A stretch of 64,000 bases of DNA from CAYZJB01 sp964602985 (GTDB lineage Bacteria; CLD3; SB21), in contig CAZRTJ010000001.1 of assembly GCA_964602985.1 (NCBI GenBank), forward strand, positions 236,243-300,242, written 5' to 3'. The notes beneath the pieces were generated by a model that was given only the letters and a program-made list of their open reading frames with translations, searched no databases and was not told where the DNA came from. The translations under genes were made by a program, and so were the position numbers. The first letter of the stretch is position 1. Every line of letters starts with the position of its first letter. Shown here in pieces: positions 8,266-16,238 of this stretch.

Positions 8266-10902
8266 ATGAGCGTCCGTCATCGCGTCACGTATCTCCTCCT
8301 CTTTAGCTTTCTCGTCTTTGTTACCGGTTCCATTGTCCTTAGTATTTTGGAGACGCGTCAATTGTCGATTCTCCGCCAGCGGGAGGAGAGTATCCTTCGT
8401 TCCCAGTTGGAGGCGTCACTCTTGATCACGCAGGAGATTCGGCGGGAGCAGATACGTGTATCAATTGACCAGATTCGCAGGGGCCTTCAGGATGTCGGCG
8501 TTTTTGCGAAATTGCGTTCGTTTGCCGGAGTCTGGCGCGCCGATGCCAACGGCCACGTGGTGTTGATGTATCCGAACACGGAACGCCAATTGGCTCTGGC
8601 GGAATTGTGGGAGCGATCACTGGCGCAATCGGATTCCGGATCTTTCTTTTGGGTGGAAGACGATCAATTGCTGAACGTTCAGCTGGTACGCGATCCTGAA
8701 TTATGGATCGTGGCCTTCATGGTCACCCCCGAGTTCGTAACCGGTTCCCCCATGAAAGTCGACGGTCGGTTGGATTGGACACTCGCCAAGCCCTCAGACG
8801 AAACGACGGAAGAAATTCGAGGAACCATGCCGTTGGCTGACTTCCGGGGGGAAACGGTGGCGTATTGCAGTCTATCGAGGCCTTCGTTATTCGTTCGCGA
8901 TCTGGGCTCGTTGCTGAGAGGGGAACTTCTGTTGTTCGCCGGCTGCTCTCTCGTCGTTGTGTTCGTCTTGTCTTTCGGACTGCGTTCCTGGATTATCCGT
9001 CCGCTGGGGAAGATTGCTGAAAGTTTGCGTACCGATAGAACCGGACCGGTGAGAGATTTGCAAAAGGATCAGGGTGAATTCGCGGCTATTGCGCAGTTGG
9101 TGGATCGATTCCTGGAGCAACGGACGTTTTTGATCGAGGAAGTGGAGCGCCGGATGCGGTCGGAGAAATCGCTGAAGCGTTCGGAGAGCGACTATCGGGA
9201 GTTGTTCGAAAATGCCCAGGATGCGATGGTGATCGCCGATGCGAAAACCACCGAGATTCTCACCATCAACGTGTCCGGCGGTACCGTTTACGGAGTTCCA
9301 CACGAACAGTTGGTGGGTCAGACGATCCGGAAACTGTGGAAGCATGACCTGGATTTCTCCCGATGGTGGCAGGACCTGATGGAGCGGGTGACCAGCAAAG
9401 GGGTGGAGGCGGAGCATCAGCGGACGGACGGCCGCGCACTCATCGTGGAGATCAACGCCGCGCAGATCGCGTATCGCGACCGGAAGTCGATCCTTCTGGT
9501 GATCCGTGATATCACCGAAGAGAAGGTCCTCGAGGACATGCGGCTCTCGCACGCGATCTGGCAGCATATCCCGAAAATCGCATTGGTCATGGATCAGACC
9601 GGTCAGGTTACGTTTGTTACCGGCAACGTGGAGTCGGTCTTGGGCTACCGTGCGGATGAGTTGTACGACGACGGATGGTATCGAGTGGCGGCCGAGGATC
9701 CCCTGACCGAACGCGCCAGGATGATGAGGATTGCCAGCGGGGAAGAGGTAACAGACAAGCCTGTTGAACGACGGGTCATACGCAAGGACGGGACCACCGG
9801 ATGGCTGTTGTGGTTTGAAGTGCGCGCGCCGGGCGGAATCGTGATCTGCGTGGGCCACGACGAGACCGAACAACGTCTGGCCAGGCAGGCCGTGGAGCAA
9901 AGTGAAGACCGCTATCGGAGATTGTTTGATGAGAACCCCACGCCGTTGCTGATTCTGGATCTGGAGGGCAACGCGATTCTATCGGTCAATCGGGCGGCAG
10001 TCGAGATGTACGGATATTCGCGCGAAGACTTTGCCCGGTTGCGTTTTTCTGATCTTTTGGTGGGAACCGGCGATCACTTGCCTGCTGGTCTGCAGCAACA
10101 TAAGAAGAAGGACGAGAGCGTCGTGGACGTACAGTGTACGTATCAGGACGTGGGCTGGGGGCAAACCCAGACGAAGCTGGCGTTGATTCTGGACGTATCC
10201 CAGCAGGTCCGTGCGCAGGAAGCGGAATTCGAATTGCAGAAACAAAAGATCCGTATCGCCGCCATGGTGGAAGCAGTGGAGGAGGAACGACGCAGGATCT
10301 CCAAGGAAATGCACGACAGCGTTGGGCAGATGTTAAGCGCGGTGAAGCGGGATTTGGAGCTATTCCAGAAGTCGGTGGGACGAACTCACGCACAACGGAT
10401 GGAGTCGATTCAGAATCTCATCCAGACAGCGATTCACGAAACGCGACAAATTGCGTACAATCTGATGCCGGCTGCATTGGAACACCTGGGTCTGCTGTAT
10501 GCCGTGGAGAGTCTGTGCGAGCAGGTTCGCCGCCATACGGGATTGAAGATCCACTTCAAGACCCATGAATGGAATCGCCGCTGGCCGCCGTCGCTGGAAC
10601 TTGCGTTCTTCCGGATCATTCAGGAAACGCTGACGAATGTGGTCAAGCATGCGCACGCTACCGAAGTGCAGGTGCAAATGATCGGGTATCCGGACAAACT
10701 GATGGTGCTGATTGAAGACAACGGAGTTGGTTTCCAGAAAACGGAGGACAAACGCGTTGCGGCGCCCGCGATGGGACTGGTTTCCCTTCGCGAACGCGCG
10801 GCGATGCATGGCGGCGTGGTGCACATCGATTCCCAGAAAGGGCGTGGGACGTCAGTAATCGTGGAAATACCAGTAGGAGAGACTATCCATGTCGAAAATT
10901 GA
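8266..10902 (+). CDS. NarL-family sensor histidine kinase with three PAS domains
   Basis: 878-residue membrane kinase. TM1 is at about residues 8-29. An extracytoplasmic sensor region of about 190 residues follows, then TM2 at about 223-244. The cytoplasmic part has three PAS domains (about 309-430, 426-540 and 549-660). A HisKA_3 dimerisation domain follows, with EEERRRISKEMHDSVGQ placing the phospho-acceptor at His683. A HATPase_c domain carries EDNGVGF and the G box ending GTSVIVEIP. HisKA_3 kinases pair with NarL/LuxR regulators, and exactly such a regulator overlaps this gene by 14 bases. The input signal is unknown. Confidence 0.93.
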   Translation: MSVRHRVTYLLLFSFLVFVTGSIVLSILETRQLSILRQREESILRSQLEASLLITQEIRREQIRVSIDQIRRGLQDVGVFAKLRSFAGVWRADANGHVVLMYPNTERQLALAELWERSLAQSDSGSFFWVEDDQLLNVQLVRDPELWIVAFMVTPEFVTGSPMKVDGRLDWTLAKPSDETTEEIRGTMPLADFRGETVAYCSLSRPSLFVRDLGSLLRGELLLFAGCSLVVVFVLSFGLRSWIIRPLGKIAESLRTDRTGPVRDLQKDQGEFAAIAQLVDRFLEQRTFLIEEVERRMRSEKSLKRSESDYRELFENAQDAMVIADAKTTEILTINVSGGTVYGVPHEQLVGQTIRKLWKHDLDFSRWWQDLMERVTSKGVEAEHQRTDGRALIVEINAAQIAYRDRKSILLVIRDITEEKVLEDMRLSHAIWQHIPKIALVMDQTGQVTFVTGNVESVLGYRADELYDDGWYRVAAEDPLTERARMMRIASGEEVTDKPVERRVIRKDGTTGWLLWFEVRAPGGIVICVGHDETEQRLARQAVEQSEDRYRRLFDENPTPLLILDLEGNAILSVNRAAVEMYGYSREDFARLRFSDLLVGTGDHLPAGLQQHKKKDESVVDVQCTYQDVGWGQTQTKLALILDVSQQVRAQEAEFELQKQKIRIAAMVEAVEEERRRISKEMHDSVGQMLSAVKRDLELFQKSVGRTHAQRMESIQNLIQTAIHETRQIAYNLMPAALEHLGLLYAVESLCEQVRRHTGLKIHFKTHEWNRRWPPSLELAFFRIIQETLTNVVKHAHATEVQVQMIGYPDKLMVLIEDNGVGFQKTEDKRVAAPAMGLVSLRERAAMHGGVVHIDSQKGRGTSVIVEIPVGETIHVEN

Positions 10903-11554
10903 TATCGTCATTGCAGACGATCATCCGGTCGTGAGGGGTGGGCTGAAGATGGTTCTGGAGGAACAAGAGGACCTGCGCGTCGTGGCCGAAGCCGAGGATG
11001 GAGAGGCCGCTCTCACGCTGATTCAAAAACACAAGCCCGACATCGCCATTGTCGATATCGCCATGCCCAAGGTAAACGGCCTGGAGGTGACCCGGCAAGT
11101 GAGCGCATCCTTTCCCGGCACACGTGTGATCGTCCTGACGATGCTGAAGGAGTCGGGCTACCTGTCCAAGGTCATGGAAGCCGGAGCGTACGGCTATCTG
11201 CTCAAGGATGCCCCCAGCGACGAAATTGTCACTGCCATTCATCGGGTCCTCGATGGCGAACGGTATTTCTCACAGAGCGCATACGATTTGATCGGCCGAC
11301 CGGATACGACGGTTGTCTCTTCAGAGAAACAGGAGATGATCGAACGTCTCACTCCACGGGAAAAGGAGATTCTCATTCTCGTGGCCGAGGGCTACAACAC
11401 GCAGGAGATTGCGCAGAAACTGTTCTTGAGTCCCCGGACGGTGGACACGCACCGTGCCAACATCATGCACAAACTGGGTGTACACAATGCGGTGGCCATG
11501 GTTCGCGTGGCGATCGAATGCAATCTGGTGTCTGGAGAAAGTCGTTCCGATTAG
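10889..11554 (+). CDS. NarL/FixJ-type response regulator
   Basis: 221-residue transcription factor. The receiver domain (1-120) has the acidic pair ADD, phospho-acceptor Asp56 (IVDIAMP), Thr in VLTM and Lys in LLKDA. A LuxR-type helix-turn-helix lies at about 155-215 (LTPREKEIL, EIAQKLFLSPRTVDTH). It overlaps the kinase gene by 14 bases, so the two form a cognate pair. The stop codon overlaps the stop of the convergent gene on the minus strand, with no terminator between them. Confidence 0.95.
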   Translation: MSKIDIVIADDHPVVRGGLKMVLEEQEDLRVVAEAEDGEAALTLIQKHKPDIAIVDIAMPKVNGLEVTRQVSASFPGTRVIVLTMLKESGYLSKVMEAGAYGYLLKDAPSDEIVTAIHRVLDGERYFSQSAYDLIGRPDTTVVSSEKQEMIERLTPREKEILILVAEGYNTQEIAQKLFLSPRTVDTHRANIMHKLGVHNAVAMVRVAIECNLVSGESRSD

Positions 11555-12036
11555 TCGAGGACGCGGATACTCTCGATGATCCGATTGATGGTCACGATCG
11601 CGCCGGCATTGTTCAGGTCGTTGTATCCGGTGTCAATGAGAAAGGCGTGGCTCTTGTAACTTCCCACACCGACTTTGATGAACGTCTGGAAATTTTCCAA
11701 TGTTGAAATGCCGGATGAGAACATGAATTTCAAGTTCCGACTGCTGACCTCTTCGTCTATCGTGAATTCCGCATTGGCGTACGTGACTTTCAGGTAGGAC
11801 AGGATCACCTCGTTGGCCGACTTCTTTTCATTTTCCGTATATGTGATGAAAAAATAAATCGATTCATCCGGGCTGAAGCATTCGATGTAGTTCTTGTCAA
11901 AGTTCTGGTTGATCGTGACCGCCCAGTTCTCCGGCGTTTCAAACTCCACGTGATAGGGCTTGAATTGGTGTGTGATCCACTCAGGCTGGGCGCTCGCGGC
12001 AGAGGAGACGGTGAGGAGACAGAAGAGGAATCTCAT
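11551..12036 (-). CDS. Secreted protein of unknown function
   Basis: 161-residue protein with a cleavable signal peptide (MRFLFCLLTVSSAASAQ; AXA-type cleavage about residue 16). The mature part is rich in beta-strand-like segments (YHVEFETPENWAV, IYFFITYTENEKK) and may adopt a PsbP/Mog1-like fold, though this is only a shape impression. Its ATG overlaps the bcp stop by four bases, so it is in the bcp operon. Function is unknown. Confidence 0.75.
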   Translation of the reverse strand: MRFLFCLLTVSSAASAQPEWITHQFKPYHVEFETPENWAVTINQNFDKNYIECFSPDESIYFFITYTENEKKSANEVILSYLKVTYANAEFTIDEEVSSRNLKFMFSSGISTLENFQTFIKVGVGSYKSHAFLIDTGYNDLNNAGAIVTINRIIESIRVLD

Positions 12037-12506
12037 TTCTTCAGAACCGCCAGGACATCGTCGGCGTGTGTCTCTACAGCGACCTTGTCAAAAACAAAGC
12101 TGATGTTGCCCATTTCGTCGATGACAAAGGTCTTTCGGAGAATTCCCTTTGACTCCTTGCCGTACATCTTCTTCGTTCCCCAAGAGCCATACGCGGATGC
12201 GACGGCATGATCGGGATCGCTGAGGAGCGTGAAGGGGAGCTTGTATTTGGCGATGAATTTTTGGTGCGAAGCGGGGCTGTCCGGACTAACACCGAGGACG
12301 ACGATGTCGTTTCGAGTGTACAGGCGGTGCCGATCGCGGAAGCTGCACGCCTCCTTGGTGCATCCAGGGGTTTGGTCCTTCGGATAAAAATAGACAATCA
12401 CGGTTTGCCCCTGGAAGCTTCCCAGATGAACCGTGTTACCGTCTTGATCAGGAAGCCGAAAGTCCGGCGCTTTCGATCCGACGCTGAGTTGGTTACTCGG
12501 CGACAA
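12033..12506 (-). CDS. bcp: Thioredoxin-dependent thiol peroxidase (Bcp/PrxQ)
   Basis: 157-residue cytoplasmic peroxiredoxin that reduces hydrogen peroxide and organic hydroperoxides. The active-site block DQTPGCTKEAC gives the peroxidatic Cys49 and resolving Cys54 (the CX4C arrangement of PrxQ). APDFRLPDQDG and LLSDPDH are further family marks. The start is TTG at 12506; no ATG or GTG is available before the conserved N-terminus. It overlaps the upstream small gene by 14 bases. Confidence 0.94.
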   Translation of the reverse strand: MSPSNQLSVGSKAPDFRLPDQDGNTVHLGSFQGQTVIVYFYPKDQTPGCTKEACSFRDRHRLYTRNDIVVLGVSPDSPASHQKFIAKYKLPFTLLSDPDHAVASAYGSWGTKKMYGKESKGILRKTFVIDEMGNISFVFDKVAVETHADDVLAVLKK

Positions 12507-12708
12507 CTTCCGCCTTCCACTCCAGGTTATCGAATCGGGTATCGGTATATCGTTTCCTGACGATCAGAATCGCCAGCTTCTTGTAATCTTCCTCCGTCAT
12601 GTTGCCAATGGATTCAAATTCCTCATAACTGCGGCGAATAAAGTTCAGATTATCTGAGCGGAATTCTTCCATCAGTCCTTGTTCGGCATTGCTGACGCGA
12701 ATCACCAT
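12493..12708 (-). CDS. Small conserved-looking protein of unknown function
   Basis: 71-residue soluble, charged protein with a central FIRRSYEEFESIGNMTEEDYKKLA stretch, short and probably helical. It is preceded by a good ribosome-binding site (AGGAG eight bases before the ATG) and by a promoter-like sequence at 12776-12804. It overlaps the start of bcp, so it is the first gene of a three-gene operon. I do not recognise the family. Confidence 0.65.
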   Translation of the reverse strand: MVIRVSNAEQGLMEEFRSDNLNFIRRSYEEFESIGNMTEEDYKKLAILIVRKRYTDTRFDNLEWKAEVVAE

Positions 12709-12775
12709 ATCGTGTGCTCCTGCAGACCCTTGATGAATTTCTTATTCTACGTAGATTCTATGTATCGTCTGCCGC

Positions 12776-12804
12776 TATTTAGGGCATTTTGGATAGAAAA
12801 TCAA
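12776..12804 (-). promoter_or_regulatory. Candidate promoter for the small gene-bcp operon
   Basis: On the minus strand TTGATT (12799-12804) and TAAATA (12776-12781) are separated by 17 bases. A perfect 10-base palindrome, TCTACGTAGA (12746-12755), lies just downstream of the expected transcription start and could be an operator. Confidence 0.5.
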
Positions 12805-12837
12805 GCAGAGGATCGGCCCCGTAAGCCGCCGGAAATC

Positions 12838-12866
12838 TTGATATTCCACTGGGGATATGTTAGATT
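12838..12866 (+). promoter_or_regulatory. Candidate promoter for the 12.9-23.7 kb operon
   Basis: TTGATA (12838-12843), 17 bases, TAGATT (12861-12866). The expected transcription start near 12873 lies downstream of the ATG at 12857, which supports ATG 12890 as the real start of the next gene. Confidence 0.55.
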
Positions 12867-12889
12867 CACCGCTCACATACGCAGGTGAC

Positions 12890-14296
12890 ATGAAAGACGA
12901 TCAAACGATTCAGACTCTCGAGGGCAAACTGTCGACTTTCCGGGGGCGATTCACGCTGAACGACGCGGCGGCGGTCACGGGGTTGGGCGTTGCGGCGGCG
13001 AAGGACGCTCTGGATGCCATGATGAGCAAGTACGTCTGCCGGCTGTCCATGACGGAAAACGGAGACCTCATTTATTCGTTCGGATCCTCCCTCCGGCGTC
13101 GAGGCGAAAAGACATTTTCAGAGAAGATGGCCGTTGTGCGGAGTTGGCTGTGGAAGGCGTTTGTTGCCTTCTACAAGGCTTGGATCGCTGTTACACTCGT
13201 CGTCTATTTTGTGATCTTCCTGGTGATCCTGCTGGCCTTGATTGTCGCCGCGTCTCGCGGGAGCAATCGCAAGAGTTCCATCCCCATCGGAGGCGTGCTT
13301 CGGGCGTTTGTTTCGATTTTTCAATGGAGAACCGTCACACCGGCGATCGCCTACCGTTCGGATCCATGGGGATACACCTATCGGACGTATCAATCGCGTC
13401 CTTCGGTGGTCAAGGAAAACAAGAAGAATTTTGTCGGATCGGTCTATGATTTTGTTTTTGGCCCTCCGCGAGTCGAGCGTGATCCACTGAATGATGAGAA
13501 GGAACTTGCCGCCTACGTCCGTCAGAACAAGGGAATCGCCACGGCGGCAGAGATCGCCGCGCTCAGCGGCCGCACGCTGTCTGAATCGGAAGCGTTCTTG
13601 ACGGCGACATTGGTGCGTTTCCAGGGCGAAGCAAAATTCACGGACAACGGCGTAGTCTATGGACAATTCGACGGCCTCCTGCGGGGTACCGGCGAAGTCT
13701 CGGATGGTGCGATCGAGTATTACTGGGATGAGTTTGAACCCGAGTATCCGCTTACGGGCAACTCCAAGGGTCGCAACGCGCTGATTGTCTTTATGGGATT
13801 GTTCAATTGGGTGTTTGCGTCAGCATTCGTTGCGATGGCGATCCGCGGGGGCCACGTGGATTTCGTCCAGATGGACGAACGCATGGTCGCGATCTGGTTG
13901 GGGTGGGTGCCGTTTGTCTTTTCCGTCTTGTTTTTCGGCTTGCCACTTGCTCGGTTGATCGGAATTTCGAAGAAACGGGTCCTTCGCCGGAGGACAAATG
14001 TGCGCAAGCGGGTCATGCGTTTCTTGTTCTCGCGGGGTGCCCAGCCGGCGACCCTGGAGGAGATCCTGCAGGCGGTCAATTCAGGTAAGGAAGAGAAGTT
14101 ATCGGCAGGACAGGTCGAATCGATGTTGGCGGATCTGATGAAGGAGTACGGCGGAGAAGTGGTGTTGCGGGAGCAGGGCGGGGTGCAGTATACATTTCCC
14201 CGTCTGCAGAATGAAGGCGTTACGGCGACGGAGCTTCGGGCAGGCACGCGTACGGAAAAAGAACTGGGTTCGATCATTTACGATTCAAAATCCTAG
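12890..14296 (+). CDS. Membrane protein with three winged-helix-like modules, unknown function
   Basis: 468 residues from ATG 12890. Three transmembrane segments are seen at about residues 99-122, 297-316 and 334-357. Between and around them are three similar soluble modules (about 10-65, 203-262 and 372-440). Each has a helix pair with an A-alpha-L/T-G pattern, then a short beta hairpin ending in G..Y.F (DLIYSFG, GVVYGQF, GVQYTFP). They look like degenerate winged-helix domains. The same module occurs twice at the C-terminus of the minus-strand protein at 30552-32234. No family name can be assigned. The gene heads a long operon with miaB and mfd. Confidence 0.8.
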   Translation: MKDDQTIQTLEGKLSTFRGRFTLNDAAAVTGLGVAAAKDALDAMMSKYVCRLSMTENGDLIYSFGSSLRRRGEKTFSEKMAVVRSWLWKAFVAFYKAWIAVTLVVYFVIFLVILLALIVAASRGSNRKSSIPIGGVLRAFVSIFQWRTVTPAIAYRSDPWGYTYRTYQSRPSVVKENKKNFVGSVYDFVFGPPRVERDPLNDEKELAAYVRQNKGIATAAEIAALSGRTLSESEAFLTATLVRFQGEAKFTDNGVVYGQFDGLLRGTGEVSDGAIEYYWDEFEPEYPLTGNSKGRNALIVFMGLFNWVFASAFVAMAIRGGHVDFVQMDERMVAIWLGWVPFVFSVLFFGLPLARLIGISKKRVLRRRTNVRKRVMRFLFSRGAQPATLEEILQAVNSGKEEKLSAGQVESMLADLMKEYGGEVVLREQGGVQYTFPRLQNEGVTATELRAGTRTEKELGSIIYDSKS

Positions 14297-14305
14297 GAGT
14301 GGGTC

Positions 14306-14833
14306 ACGAAAAAATCGAAAAAAAGAAACACGAAAAGTCGGCCGCGAAAAGGCGCGCGAAAACCGAGAGCGGAGTCCGCCCGACCCGCGGGTGAGAATAC
14401 GTTTCGGCTGACCCGTGGAGACATAGACAAGATCGCTCGCAGTCTGGGTGTGGACGCGCAGGACTTTGGAAATCACTATCGAATGTACCTTCACAACGAA
14501 GCGGAAGGCCGAAAACTGACGCTGGAGATTTATCCGGATATCCCGATCGGAAGGCGGAGCGGTACGCTGATCACGGTGTACACTCCGACGGCGCATCTTC
14601 AACTGCATTTCTGTACCGGATATGTGATTAGCGAAATGCTTGGCGAAGTGACGTTTGTGGGCGTGGAAAGCGGCAAGATGTCGGGATTGATCATCGAGAA
14701 GGGCGCCGCGTGCTCTCTCTACGCCAACGTCGATAACGAGTTGCTCTCCGGAGATATCACGACGCTGGGGCCCGAAGTCATGCTCTCCGGCATTGCCCTC
14801 AGTCTGACGGAATCCATCATCCGGTCTTCATGA
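14306..14833 (+). CDS. Unknown basic protein upstream of miaB, with non-standard start
   Basis: The frame between the stop at 14294-14296 and miaB is open. It encodes a very basic tail (TKKSKKRNTKSRPRKGARK) followed by about 130 well-structured residues (RLTRGDIDKIARSLGV, LTLEIYPDIP, LITVYTPTAHLQLHF). The first standard initiation codon is GTG 14450, which has no good ribosome-binding site and would cut into the conserved-looking part. A clear AGGAG (14295-14299) lies six bases before ACG 14306, so ACG is the best-placed start; CTG 14408 is another option. The stop overlaps the miaB start (ATGA). The function is not recognised. The reading frame is convincing; the start is uncertain. Confidence 0.6.
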   Translation, partial: TKKSKKRNTKSRPRKGARKPRAESARPAGENTFRLTRGDIDKIARSLGVDAQDFGNHYRMYLHNEAEGRKLTLEIYPDIPIGRRSGTLITVYTPTAHLQLHFCTGYVISEMLGEVTFVGVESGKMSGLIIEKGAACSLYANVDNELLSGDITTLGPEVMLSGIALSLTESIIRSS

Positions 14834-16233
14834 TTCCCTCGTGCGCAGACACACCCGTTCTTGCCGGGAAGGGCGAGAAGAAGAAGGTCTACATAGAAAC
14901 CTACGGGTGTCAGATGAATGTGTATGACTCGGAAATCGTAGCAGGACTGCTGGAGGGGTATTCGTACGAACTCACGGACCGGTACGAGGAGGCGGATGCG
15001 ATCTTTCTGAATACATGCGCCATTCGGGAAAATGCCGAGCAGCGTGTGTGGGGGCAACTGACGCGATTCAAGCAATTGAAGGAAAAGAAGCCTCAGCTTG
15101 TGATTGGGGTGTTGGGGTGCATGGCCAAGCACATGGAAGAAGAAATACACGAGAAGCGTCCCTATGTCAATGTGGTACTCGGCCCGGATTCCTATCGCCG
15201 TCTTCCGGAGTTCCTGGACCCGGTGATCCCGTCGCATGCCGTGACGGTGCGCGGGGATGGGTTTCCCTTGGACGAGTATGCGGACGTGTCGGTATTTCGA
15301 ATGGACACCCGGCTTTCGCGCACCGAGGTGTACGATGCGATCGCGCCGAGTCGGTTCGGCAAGACGTCGGCGTGGATTGCCGTCATGCGGGGGTGCGATA
15401 ATTTCTGCACATTTTGTGTGGTGCCCTACACGCGCGGTCGTGAACGAAGTCGACGGATTGAAAGCGTCATCGACGAGGTGCGCAAGGCCGTCGACCAGGG
15501 ATACACGGAGATCGGCTTGCTGGGGCAGAATGTGAATTCGTACCGCGACGGCCAACGGGATTTCGCAGATTTGATGGCGGCCGTGAGCGACGTAGAGGGC
15601 GTCCGACGCGTACGGTTCACTTCTCCGCATCCAAAGGATTTTCCTGAACATCTTCTGACGCTCATTGCGGGACGGGACAATCTGTGCAAACACCTGCACA
15701 TGCCGGTCCAGTCCGGCTCGAATCGGATTTTGGAGCTGATGAATCGCACGTATACTCGTGAAGAGTATCTGGAGCTGATCGAAAGAACGCGCTCTGCAAT
15801 CCCGGACGTGGCCATCACGACGGATGTCATCGTCGGCTTTCCGACGGAGACGGACCGCGATCATGCGGATACCCTGGACCTGTATCGTCGGGCGCAATTC
15901 GACGCGGCTTTTACATTTGCGTACAGCCCTCGCCCGGGCACGAAGGCCCATCTGATGAACGATGATGTGTCGGCAGACGTCAAGAAATGCCGCCTCCAGG
16001 ACGTCATCACACTGCAGAAGGAACTCACTCTCCAGTCCAATCGCCGGGAAGTGGGACGCGTGGTGGACATCCTCGTGGAGGATGTCAGCCGGAAGTCAGA
16101 CGATTTCCTCACGGGCCGGACGGACAAGAACCAAGTCGTTGTCGTGCCGAGTGGGGACCTTCATGTCGGGCAATATGCGCGGGTAGCCATTCGCCGCGCG
16201 GAGGGGTACACGCTTTTCGGTGAAGTCGTCTAA
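14830..16233 (+). CDS. miaB: tRNA-2-methylthio-N6-dimethylallyladenosine synthase (MiaB)
   Basis: 467-residue radical-SAM methylthiotransferase that converts i6A37 to ms2i6A37 in tRNAs reading UNN codons. The UPF0004 domain (about 15-125) carries YGCQMN, LNTCAIRENAE and LGCMA, whose three Cys bind one Fe-S cluster. The radical-SAM core has RGCDNFCTFCVVPYTRG (CX3CX2C). A TRAM domain occupies the last 70 or so residues. Length and motifs are typical of MiaB rather than RimO. It starts inside the stop of the unknown basic gene. Confidence 0.97.
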   Translation: MIPSCADTPVLAGKGEKKKVYIETYGCQMNVYDSEIVAGLLEGYSYELTDRYEEADAIFLNTCAIRENAEQRVWGQLTRFKQLKEKKPQLVIGVLGCMAKHMEEEIHEKRPYVNVVLGPDSYRRLPEFLDPVIPSHAVTVRGDGFPLDEYADVSVFRMDTRLSRTEVYDAIAPSRFGKTSAWIAVMRGCDNFCTFCVVPYTRGRERSRRIESVIDEVRKAVDQGYTEIGLLGQNVNSYRDGQRDFADLMAAVSDVEGVRRVRFTSPHPKDFPEHLLTLIAGRDNLCKHLHMPVQSGSNRILELMNRTYTREEYLELIERTRSAIPDVAITTDVIVGFPTETDRDHADTLDLYRRAQFDAAFTFAYSPRPGTKAHLMNDDVSADVKKCRLQDVITLQKELTLQSNRREVGRVVDILVEDVSRKSDDFLTGRTDKNQVVVVPSGDLHVGQYARVAIRRAEGYTLFGEVV

Positions 16234-16238
16234 CCTTC

